From assembly GCA_026399475.1 (NCBI GenBank), contig JAPLQY010000077.1, forward strand, positions 62,001 to 126,000: a stretch of DNA of 64,000 nucleotides. Reading direction: 5' to 3'. Source of the stretch: Rhodocyclales bacterium. Its GTDB lineage: Bacteria; Pseudomonadota; Gammaproteobacteria; Burkholderiales; Rhodocyclaceae. Both the position numbers and the translations under genes were made by a program. Shown piece by piece: positions 54,667 to 62,002 of the stretch. Under the pieces are notes generated by a model that saw only the letters and a program-made list of their open reading frames with translations, ran no database searches and had not been told where the DNA came from. How positions within the stretch are numbered: position 1 is the stretch's first letter; each line of letters opens with the position of its first letter.

Positions 54667-55874
54667 GTGAAGGCCTTCAGCCTCTTGCCGGTGTAAAAGT
54701 CGTCGAGTTCGGCACCCTGATTGCCGGTCCCTTCTGTTCGCGCATCCTGGCCGAGTTTGGCGCCGAGGTGATCAAGATCGAGACTCCGGGCGAGGGCGAT
54801 CCCCTGCGCAAGTGGCGCAAGCTGTATCCGACCGGGGAGGGCGAAACATCCCTGTGGTGGTTCGTGCAAGGGCGCAACAAGCAGTCGGTGACCCTCAATC
54901 TCAAGCATCCGGAAGGCATCGAGATTGCACGGAAACTGGTGCGCGACGCGGATATTGTGGTCGAGAACTTTCGTCCCGGCGTCATGGAAAAGCTCGGGCT
55001 CGGATGGGACGCGCTGTCTGCGATCAATCCGGGTCTGGTCATGGTACGTCTCTCCGGTTTCGGCCAGACCGGGCCGATGGCCAGTCAGCCCGGCTTCGGC
55101 GCCATTGGCGAGTCGATGGGCGGTTTGCGTTATGTCACGGGCTTTGCCGACCGGCCACCGGTGAAAACCGGTATTTCCATCGGTGACTCGATTGCGGCGC
55201 TGTGGGGTGCACTGGGGGCCTTGATGGCGTTGCGCCACCGCGAGGTCAAGGGCGGCACAGGGCAGATAGTCGATGTCGCCTTGTACGAAGCGGTGTTTGC
55301 GATGATGGAAAGCCTGGTGCCGGAATTCGACGTGTTCGGCTTTGTCCGCGAGCGGACCGGCAATGTAATGCCTGGCATTACGCCTTCGAATACGCACACC
55401 ACCCGAGATGGCAAACACCTGATTGTCGGCGCCAACGGCGATGCGATCTTCAAGCGTCTGATGCGGGCCATCGGCCGTGTCGACCTTGCAGATGACCCGC
55501 AACTCGGAAGCAACGCCGGACGCGATGCCCGGGCCGAGGAAATTTATGGCGTGATCGACGCCTGGGTTGCCGGCAACGATGAGGAGGCTGTTTTGCGCAC
55601 CGCCGCACAAGCGCAAGTGCCGGCCAGCCGTATTTACTCGGCGGCTGACATGTTTACTGATCCCCAGTTTCTCGTCCGGCAGATGCTGGAGACTGCACAA
55701 CTCCCTGATGGAAAAGACTTTCACATTCCCGGCATCGTGCCCAAACTGTCACTCACGCCGGGCGGGACGCGCTGGATCGGCCCGGCCTTGGGAGAACATA
55801 CGGAACAGGTGCTCGGCCGCCTCGGTTATCCCCCTGAAGAGATAGTTCGACTTCGGAGCGATGGGGTTATCTGA
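54663..55874 (+). CDS. CaiB/BaiF family (class III) CoA-transferase
   Basis: This 403-residue protein has the interlocked-ring family blocks [57 protein letters not shown] and, with the catalytic Asp, [19 protein letters not shown]. It would move CoA between acyl-CoA and a free carboxylic acid; the acid is unknown. The GTG at 54663 overlaps the recR stop (GTGA). The longer frame from 54270 is a shadow of recR. Confidence 0.87.
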   Translation: MSEGLQPLAGVKVVEFGTLIAGPFCSRILAEFGAEVIKIETPGEGDPLRKWRKLYPTGEGETSLWWFVQGRNKQSVTLNLKHPEGIEIARKLVRDADIVVENFRPGVMEKLGLGWDALSAINPGLVMVRLSGFGQTGPMASQPGFGAIGESMGGLRYVTGFADRPPVKTGISIGDSIAALWGALGALMALRHREVKGGTGQIVDVALYEAVFAMMESLVPEFDVFGFVRERTGNVMPGITPSNTHTTRDGKHLIVGANGDAIFKRLMRAIGRVDLADDPQLGSNAGRDARAEEIYGVIDAWVAGNDEEAVLRTAAQAQVPASRIYSAADMFTDPQFLVRQMLETAQLPDGKDFHIPGIVPKLSLTPGGTRWIGPALGEHTEQVLGRLGYPPEEIVRLRSDGVI

Positions 55875-55963
55875 CTGATTAATATCATTTTATTTCATTG
55901 CGACGGTCAGCGCCGATAAGTTGGGTCAGTTCAGGGCTTTAATCGCGGCGCGAGATTCGCTAC

Positions 55964-56018
55964 AATTGCGGTCTTTTAGTTACGGCCGCTGCGCTTAACG
56001 TCGATAGAACCGACGTTA
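55964..56018 (+). promoter_or_regulatory. Probable petABC promoter and leader hairpin
   Basis: A TACAAT -10 box (near 55964) follows TTTAAT with 17-bp spacing. Downstream, taacgtcg-atagaac-cgacgtta (55996-56018) is an 8-bp perfect hairpin in the likely leader of the bc1 operon, 73 bp before petA. The -35 match is poor. Confidence 0.45.
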
Positions 56019-56090
56019 GCCTTCACTGAAACTCCGTTTTATTGAAACTTCGTTTTCGAATTCGCATTTCAGCATTCAGGGACTATCACC

Positions 56091-56684
56091 ATGAGTTGTG
56101 ACGATAAAGTCGATTGCGGTCGACGGCGCTTGCTGGTTGCCACGGCAGCCGTCGGCGGGGTGGCCGGGGTTGCGGTGGCGGTGCCGTTTGTGGCCAGCAT
56201 GCTGCCCTCCGAACGGGCGAAGGCGGCCGGTGCGCCTGTGGAAGTGGATATCAGCAAACTCGCTCCTGGTCAGATGATGACCGTCGAGTGGCGCGGCAAG
56301 CCGGTGTGGATCATTAACCGCACCAAGGAGCAGCTCGAATCCTTGCCAAAGCTCGCTGACAAGCTGGCTGATCCCAAGTCCGACAAGAACATGCAGCCAG
56401 ATTACGCGAAGAACGAGACCCGCTCGATCAAGCCCGAGATTCTGGTTGCCGTCGGTATCTGTACCCACCTTGGCTGCTCACCGTCCGAAAAGTTCAAGAC
56501 GGGTGCGGAATCGGGGATTGATGCTGATTGGCAAGGTGGATTCTTCTGCCCATGCCATGGTTCCACCTTCGACCTCGCCGGTCGTGTCTACAAGAGCAAG
56601 CCGGCGCCGGACAATCTCGAAATCCCTCCCCACATGTATCTCGGCGATGCCAAGATCGTGATTGGCGAAGACAAGAAGGCCTGA
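56091..56684 (+). CDS. petA: Ubiquinol-cytochrome c reductase Rieske iron-sulfur subunit
   Basis: This is the 197-residue Rieske subunit of the cytochrome bc1 complex. An Arg-rich N-terminus with one membrane helix (CGRRRLLVATAAVGG, Tat-like) precedes it. The [2Fe-2S] ligands are in GICTHLGCSPSE and FFCPCHGSTFDLAGR. It takes electrons from ubiquinol to cytochrome c1. It is first in the petABC operon, 4 bp before petB. Confidence 0.96.
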   Translation: MSCDDKVDCGRRRLLVATAAVGGVAGVAVAVPFVASMLPSERAKAAGAPVEVDISKLAPGQMMTVEWRGKPVWIINRTKEQLESLPKLADKLADPKSDKNMQPDYAKNETRSIKPEILVAVGICTHLGCSPSEKFKTGAESGIDADWQGGFFCPCHGSTFDLAGRVYKSKPAPDNLEIPPHMYLGDAKIVIGEDKKA

Positions 56685-56688
56685 TGCG

Positions 56689-57966
56689 ATGAGCAAGATG
56701 AACGCCATATTGCAGGGGACGCTGAACTGGGTCGATGAGCGCTTTCCGCTCACTTCCCTTTGGAAAGAGCACCTCGCCGAATACTACGCGCCGAAGAACT
56801 TCAACTTCTGGTACTTCTTTGGTTCGCTGGCGATGCTGGTGCTGGTGATCCAGATCGTTACCGGCATTGTGCTCACCATGCACTTCAAGCCCGACGCGTC
56901 GCTGAATGCTTCCGGTGTGCCGGTGGCTTTTGCCAGCGTCGAGTACATCATGCGTGATGTGCCCTGGGGCTGGCTGATCCGCTACATGCACTCGACAGGG
57001 GCTTCGGCCTTCTTCTTCGTCGTGTACATGCACATGTTCCGCGGCATGCTCTACGGCTCCTACCGCAAGCCCCGTGAACTGATCTGGATATTCGGCATGA
57101 TCATTTTCCTCGCGCTGATGGCCGAGGCATTCTTCGGCTACCTGTTGCCGTGGGGCCAGATGTCGTACTGGGGCGCGCAGGTAATCGTCAACCTGTTTTC
57201 GGCGATTCCGTTGATCGGGCCTGATCTCTCGCTCTGGCTGCGTGGTGACTTCGTCGTCGGCGACGCCACTCTCAACCGCTTCTTCGCTTTCCACGTCATT
57301 GCGGTGCCGATGGTGCTGCTGGGGCTGGTAGCGGCGCACATCATCGCCTTGCACGAAGTCGGATCGAACAATCCGGACGGCATCGAGATCAAAAAGAAGA
57401 AAGATGCGAATGGCATTCCGCTCGACGGCATTCCCTTCCATCCCTATTACTCGGTCAAGGATATCGTCGGTGTCGTGGTCTTCCTGATGGTGTTCTCGGT
57501 AATCCTTTTCTTCATGCCCGAGTTCGGCGGCTATTTCCTCGAGTACAACAACTTCTTCCCGGCCGACCCGCTGGTGACGCCGCCGCATATCGCGCCGGTG
57601 TGGTACTTCACGCCCTATTACTCGATCCTGCGCGCGGTGACCTATCCGCTGTTCGGCATCGATGCGAAGTTCTGGGGCGTGGTAGCGATGGGAGCTTCGA
57701 CCCTTATCATCGCCTTGCTGCCATGGCTGGATCGCAGTCCGGTGAAGTCGATTCGCTATCGCGGTCCCCTGTACAAGGGTTTTCTCACGGCTTTCATTAT
57801 TTCCTTCTTAATCCTCGGCTATCTGGGCATGCTGGGCCCGACACCGATTCGCACGATCGTGGCGCAGATCTGTTCGGTGATCTACTTTGCCTTCTTCCTC
57901 TTGATGCCGATTTACAGCAGCCTCGACAAGTGCCAGCCGGAGCCGGACAGGGTGACCTCGAAATGA
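56689..57966 (+). CDS. petB: Cytochrome b of the bc1 complex
   Basis: This 425-residue protein has about eight or nine membrane helices. Haem-ligand His residues are in WGWLIRYMHSTGASAFF and FFAFHVIAVPMVLLGLVAAHIIALH. The Qo-site motif is conserved as PEFGGYF. Length suits betaproteobacterial PetB. The start MSKMNAILQG at 56689 is 4 bp after petA; the stop overlaps petC (ATGA). Confidence 0.96.
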   Translation: MSKMNAILQGTLNWVDERFPLTSLWKEHLAEYYAPKNFNFWYFFGSLAMLVLVIQIVTGIVLTMHFKPDASLNASGVPVAFASVEYIMRDVPWGWLIRYMHSTGASAFFFVVYMHMFRGMLYGSYRKPRELIWIFGMIIFLALMAEAFFGYLLPWGQMSYWGAQVIVNLFSAIPLIGPDLSLWLRGDFVVGDATLNRFFAFHVIAVPMVLLGLVAAHIIALHEVGSNNPDGIEIKKKKDANGIPLDGIPFHPYYSVKDIVGVVVFLMVFSVILFFMPEFGGYFLEYNNFFPADPLVTPPHIAPVWYFTPYYSILRAVTYPLFGIDAKFWGVVAMGASTLIIALLPWLDRSPVKSIRYRGPLYKGFLTAFIISFLILGYLGMLGPTPIRTIVAQICSVIYFAFFLLMPIYSSLDKCQPEPDRVTSK

Positions 57967-58673
57967 AGAAATTCCTTACCGCAATCCTGTTTGCGCCGCT
58001 TCTGGCGCTCGCTTCGGGTACCGAACTGCATCTCGACCGCGCGCCGGACAAGGCCAACGACATGGCCGCCCTGCAAAATGGCGCCAAGGTCTTTGTCAAT
58101 TACTGCCTGAACTGCCATTCGGCGTCCTACATGCGCTACAACCGCCTGAAGGACATCGGCCTCAGCGACGCGCAGGTGAAGGACAATCTTCTGTTCACCG
58201 CCGAGAAAGTCGGCGAACCGATGAAGATAGCGATGCAGCGTGCCGACGCCAAGGCCTGGTTCGGTGCTGCTCCGCCGGATTTAACCATCATTGCGCGGGC
58301 ACGATCCTCGGAGTTCGGCAGCGGCGCTGACTGGCTGTATACCTATCTGCGCACGTTCTATCGCGACGAGAACCGTCCGACCGGCTGGAACAACGTGGTG
58401 TTCGAAAACGTTGGCATGCCGCATGTGCTCTGGGAACTGCAAGGTGACCAGGTCATGGGCGCGGATCACAAGCTGAATCTGGTCAGGCCCGGCAAACTCA
58501 AGCCGCAGGAGTTCGATTCCGTGGTCGGCGATCTGGTTGCCTACCTCAAGTACATGGGCGAGCCGGTGGCCGAGTTCCGCAAGCAGCTTGGCGTGATTGT
58601 GCTGATTTTCCTGGCCGTAATCTTCGTCTTTGCGTACGCGCTGAAACGCGAGTACTGGAAAGACATTCATTAA
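57963..58673 (+). CDS. petC: Cytochrome c1 of the bc1 complex
   Basis: This 236-residue protein has a signal peptide (MKKFLTAILFAPLLALA), the haem motif CLNCH, then YMRYNRLKDIGL. A C-terminal anchor helix (LGVIVLIFLAVIFVFAYAL) with a basic end completes it. The Met ligand is probably in NVGMPHVLW. It accepts electrons from the Rieske centre and passes them to soluble cytochrome c. It overlaps petB by four bases. Confidence 0.95.
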   Translation: MKKFLTAILFAPLLALASGTELHLDRAPDKANDMAALQNGAKVFVNYCLNCHSASYMRYNRLKDIGLSDAQVKDNLLFTAEKVGEPMKIAMQRADAKAWFGAAPPDLTIIARARSSEFGSGADWLYTYLRTFYRDENRPTGWNNVVFENVGMPHVLWELQGDQVMGADHKLNLVRPGKLKPQEFDSVVGDLVAYLKYMGEPVAEFRKQLGVIVLIFLAVIFVFAYALKREYWKDIH

Positions 58674-58710
58674 CTCCAATAAGTGAATGCAAATTATGGG
58701 GCATCGAGAA

Positions 58711-59370
58711 ATGAACGCGCCGCCAGTCCGCAAAGTGGTGCGTGATGCCGACTATTCCTGGGGCACCAGCGCCATGATGAACCTGTACTCGGGCACTACG
58801 TGTCCGTTCAGTCATCGCTGCCGTATCGTCCTGTACGAAAAGCAGATGGACTTTCAGGTGATCGATGTCGATCTCTTCAACAAGCCTGAAGACATTGCGG
58901 TCATCAATCCGTACAACCGCGTCCCGGTGCTGGTTGATCGCGATCTGGTGCTCTATGAGTCGAACATCATCAACGAGTACATTGACGAGCGCTTCCCGCA
59001 TCCGCAACTGATGCCGCCCGATCCGCAAACGCGGGCCAAGGCGCGCCAGCTGCTGTTCACGATGGAGCACGAGTTGTTCAGTTATATCGACGCACTGGAA
59101 AAAAACCTCAAGTCGGCCGACAAGTCGCGGCTTCATGTGCGCGACCGGCTGGTCGAACTGGCGCCGATGTTCAACAAGCAGAAGTTTCTGCTCGGGGACG
59201 ACTTTTCCATGCTCGACGTGGCGATCGCGCCGCTCCTTTGGCGTCTTGACCATTACGGGATCGAACTGCCAAAGACCGCCGCGCCGTTGATGAAGTTTGC
59301 CGAGCGCATCTTCTCGCGTCAAGGCTTCATCGATGCGCTGACGCCGACAGAAAAGATGATGCGCCGCTAA
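58711..59370 (+). CDS. sspA: Stringent starvation protein A (RNA-polymerase-associated, GST fold)
   Basis: This 219-residue protein has the glutathione-S-transferase fold of SspA (LYSGTTCPFSHRCRIVLYEK, DLFNKPEDIAVINPYNRVPVL, LYESNIINEYIDERFPHPQ). SspA binds RNA polymerase and helps acid and starvation responses. Usual SspA starts near MNLYSGTT (58774/58777), but codons from 58711 look coding, so I give 58711 with low certainty; 58687 is also open. petABC-sspAB is the normal betaproteobacterial order. Confidence 0.88.
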   Translation: MNAPPVRKVVRDADYSWGTSAMMNLYSGTTCPFSHRCRIVLYEKQMDFQVIDVDLFNKPEDIAVINPYNRVPVLVDRDLVLYESNIINEYIDERFPHPQLMPPDPQTRAKARQLLFTMEHELFSYIDALEKNLKSADKSRLHVRDRLVELAPMFNKQKFLLGDDFSMLDVAIAPLLWRLDHYGIELPKTAAPLMKFAERIFSRQGFIDALTPTEKMMRR

Positions 59371-59422
59371 GGGTGCATCTTTCTTCGCGTCTGCGCATTT
59401 GATCCATCTCGGCGCAACACCT

Positions 59423-59860
59423 ATGCAGTCAACCAAGCCCTACCTGATCCGCGCCATTCATGAATGGTGCGCGGATCAGGGCTTTACGCCCTATCTGGCG
59501 GTCTCGGTTGACGCAACGACGCGGGTGCCCCGCGAATTCGTCAAGGATGGCGAGATCGTGCTCAACGTCGGACTGGAAGCTACACACCAGTTGCTGATGG
59601 GCAATGAGGAAATCACCTTTCAGGCTCGTTTTGGCGGGCGCACTTTCCCGGTAGTCGTGCCCATAGGGCGGGTTTCGGCGCTTTATGCGCGCGAGAATGG
59701 CGAAGGCATGGCCTTTGAAGTCACCGAGAATTCGGTAGCCGACACTGAGGCCGATACCAGCGTTGAAAAACAGCAGCCGCGCCAGGATGAGGAGGGGGAT
59801 ACGCCGATGCCGAAATCGGATCGCGCCGCCACTCGCCCCCTCCTTACCCGCATCAAGTAA
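59423..59860 (+). CDS. sspB: ClpXP protease specificity-enhancing factor SspB
   Basis: This 145-residue adaptor brings ssrA-tagged proteins to ClpXP. The N-terminal fold MQSTKPYLIRAIHEWCADQGFTPYLAV and GRVSALYARENGEGMAFE are typical, followed by an acidic linker and a C-terminal ClpX-docking peptide (ATRPLLTRIK). The start at 59423 matches the family. It is downstream of sspA and probably co-transcribed. Confidence 0.93.
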   Translation: MQSTKPYLIRAIHEWCADQGFTPYLAVSVDATTRVPREFVKDGEIVLNVGLEATHQLLMGNEEITFQARFGGRTFPVVVPIGRVSALYARENGEGMAFEVTENSVADTEADTSVEKQQPRQDEEGDTPMPKSDRAATRPLLTRIK

Positions 59861-60021
59861 GCCCCTGGGCGCGGCGCTCTGCCGCCGTCGGTACTACTTC
59901 GATTCCATCATCCTGCGTTACAGCGCTGTATCAGCGATTTCATGCGGACCAAAAATGCCATTCGAATTGCTGTTTGAGGTGGCGCAGGCCAGAGATAGCG
60001 CACACCAAACGGCTTCTTCAA

Positions 60022-60399
60022 TCAACTGGGAAGCGCTTGTGTGCGACATTCGGCATCATTGAGTTGCCCGCCACCAAGACGAAGGACATGGAGGTCACCG
60101 TATTTGATATTGGATGGTGGCTGCAATCCGAGCACTGCTGCGGCGATCTCGTAATCGCCCCATTCAATTTGGTCGTAATGCATGGAGCCAACCCGAATTC
60201 CCGCCGGCGTCTCGATCCTCAACGTGTTTGCATGATGACGGTAATAAATGATGGTCTTTTGGTCCGGGCAAACATATCGTTCAAGGCTGTCGCTTGGGGC
60301 CGGCATCCAGTGAGACCGGACAAACATCACATAGACTGTCAAGCCGCCAAGCACTCCTGCGCCGATGAGCCAGGCACGCGCCTTCTTTAGTAATTTCAT
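60022..60399 (-). CDS. Membrane-anchored hypothetical protein, possibly MliC-like
   Basis: This 125-residue protein has an N-terminal membrane helix (about 10-30, WLIGAGVLGGLTVYVMFV) and an extracytoplasmic domain. The YVCPDQKTIIYYRHHANTLRI start of that domain and the second Cys near the end (NDAEC) resemble the two-Cys lysozyme-inhibitor MliC/PliC pattern, but the match is weak. It is the last of three short minus-strand genes. Confidence 0.5.
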   Translation of the reverse strand: MKLLKKARAWLIGAGVLGGLTVYVMFVRSHWMPAPSDSLERYVCPDQKTIIYYRHHANTLRIETPAGIRVGSMHYDQIEWGDYEIAAAVLGLQPPSNIKYGDLHVLRLGGGQLNDAECRTQALPS

Positions 60400-60440
60400 T
60401 GTCATTATTGTTTTCACCAGGGCCGTGCTAAACCAGCGAC

Positions 60441-60602
60441 TCATACGTCATGATCAGCATTTGTAGACTTTGGGCGGTTGTGATGAGGACTGTCTTCCCT
60501 CTTTACCCTTGCCCGGAAGAGCATCAGACAGATTGCGAAGCAGCCTGCCAGCATTCCTACCATCACGGGTTCGGCCACGATTCTCTGAATAAAATGATCC
60601 AT
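60441..60602 (-). CDS. 53-aa single-span membrane protein
   Basis: The frame reads MDHFIQRIVAEPVMVGMLAG then CFAICLMLFRARVKREDSPH, and ends STNADHDV. It has one hydrophobic helix followed by a basic cytoplasmic stretch, the usual single-span topology. It lies between two other short membrane-protein frames on the same strand. No family is recognised. Confidence 0.45.
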   Translation of the reverse strand: MDHFIQRIVAEPVMVGMLAGCFAICLMLFRARVKREDSPHHNRPKSTNADHDV

Positions 60603-60620
60603 CGTGTCGGTTAGGCTGGT

Positions 60621-60836
60621 TTATCCGACCATGTTCACTATCAGCAAGCTTGTGACTGCGGATACTGCAAGAATCAAAAGAGCCATGTTAAGTGCGTATT
60701 TCAGACGTCGGCTCAACTTCACCGCCCATATTTTTTTATGTCGATTGCCCTCACTTCGGTGAGCATCGAGGAGGGGCGTTTTTTCCAATTGGCTGACCAT
60801 TGTTGATGGTAGCCTTTTCGATTGCGGTTGTTCCAT
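60621..60836 (-). CDS. 71-aa tail-anchored membrane protein
   Basis: This protein has a basic N-terminal half and one C-terminal membrane helix (ALNMALLILAVSAVTSLLIV). The ATG at 60836 or the one at 60800 may be used. It leads the run of three short minus-strand genes. No homologue is recognised. GC content is lower than in the flanking housekeeping genes. Confidence 0.45.
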   Translation of the reverse strand: MEQPQSKRLPSTMVSQLEKTPLLDAHRSEGNRHKKIWAVKLSRRLKYALNMALLILAVSAVTSLLIVNMVG

Positions 60837-61099
60837 TCAAAATTATGTAACAAGTTGTTTCTATGGGGCGACGTACGGTATCCGCTGGAAAGAGACGTAG
60901 CCCCGCAAGAGGGGGACTCTGTACTGGTGGGCGAGCATTTCAAATCGAGCGTGCGGCACTGATTGTCAATTGCTTCCTAACTTCATCTGGTTGCGATGGC
61001 GTTGAGATTTCCGATGCCGAATTGTTAAGAATTGTTTCCGTAACGCGGATCGTCGCAAACCCATGCTAGGCTGACACTGCAGTAGGTAACTCCTCCCAT

Positions 61100-61147
61100 G
61101 CACCTTTGGGTGCTTTCAAAAGGCCGACAGTGTGCGGCTTTTTTTTT
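61100..61147 (+). terminator. Two hairpins and T9 tract, possible end of a small RNA
   Basis: gcacc-tttg-ggtgc (61100-61113) is followed by gccg-N8-cggc (61123-61138) flanked by A and T runs and nine T (61139-61147). This is an intrinsic-terminator shape on the plus strand. No open reading frame of note lies in the 260 bp upstream (60863-61099), so the transcript it ends may be a small RNA or an attenuated leader. Confidence 0.45.
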
Positions 61148-61162
61148 GCTCCGTCATTGAGA

Positions 61163-61333
61163 ATGAAGCGGTCAATCGCAATCTTCATAGCCAGTTCCGG
61201 CGTGTTTCTCGGTTCATTGCTGAGCGACGTCTTACTCGGTGATGGAATTCAATCCGAGGACATCAATCAGGCGGCGATGGTCGCCCTGGTTGCTGCGGTA
61301 ATTCAGTGGTGGCTGTCGTCGCGCAAAGCCTGA
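61163..61333 (+). CDS. 56-aa small membrane protein
   Basis: The protein starts MKRSIAIFIASSGVFLGSLL and ends AALVAAVIQWWLSSRKA-like, with two hydrophobic segments separated by an acidic loop (GDGIQSEDINQ). No family is recognised. It lies directly after the terminator-like element, which might attenuate it. A longer frame from 61106 crosses that element and is not chosen. Confidence 0.4.
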   Translation: MKRSIAIFIASSGVFLGSLLSDVLLGDGIQSEDINQAAMVALVAAVIQWWLSSRKA

Positions 61334-61460
61334 CGGGGATAGAAACCAATTGAATCACGGCAATAAGGGCTACGCACTGTATCCCTGGGCTTGGGCCAAT
61401 CACATACGTCAGGGACTGACCTACGATCACCCCTCCATCAGAACTGGCTGAAAGTTGAAC

Positions 61461-61655
61461 ATGGACAAGAAGTCTGAAATTGATACCGAAGCGGAGGCCA
61501 GGAAAAAGGCCGAGGCTAAATCAGCCCTCTGGTTCGGCATTATTTTCAGTTGCATGATTGTGGTAATGATTGCCGTAATGGCGGCGATTGATATCTACGG
61601 GGAAAGTCGTGCTGGTGCCGCACACAAAGCCCCTGCTGATGCTGCTGATCGTTGA
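61461..61655 (+). CDS. 64-aa single-span membrane protein
   Basis: A charged N-terminus (KKSEIDTEAEARKKAEAKSA) is followed by one membrane helix (LWFGIIFSCMIVVMIAVMAAI) and a short Ala-rich tail. The ATG at 61461 is preferred over the TTG two codons upstream. Function is unknown. Confidence 0.5.
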   Translation: MDKKSEIDTEAEARKKAEAKSALWFGIIFSCMIVVMIAVMAAIDIYGESRAGAAHKAPADAADR

Positions 61656-62002
61656 ATTGGCTTGGCTGGTGACTCAGAGCGGTAATCTGGTCTCGCTTTT
61701 CGGCACGGGGCATCAGGCGATTATTGGTTTCGAGTGACGCCAGGGGGCGGTAAGGAACAGCAAGCTGAGGGTTTGGCCCGGGCATGTGCCTTGGCGTTTT
61801 CAGCGCACCAAGCTCGAAACGATAGCCGCCAACGGCAGATTCTTTTCCAGATTTGCCGAAATAATTTGGTCTTACTGTCCTCCACTTGGCCCGCCTGCAT
61901 AAGCTCTTATGATCCCATTACCGGTCGACAAAACGGGTAGCGAAGCGGGTAGCAGATTACAGCAGCCTTGATCGGGTCTGGCGGTGGCAAGGCTTTCATC
62001 GA
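61656..62002. other. Intergenic region with no recognised feature
   Basis: About 350 bp between the last small membrane protein and the convergent cyclase gene. I see no coding region, tRNA or clear terminator. A short direct repeat cgggtagc occurs near 61938 and 61948. Confidence 0.5.
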
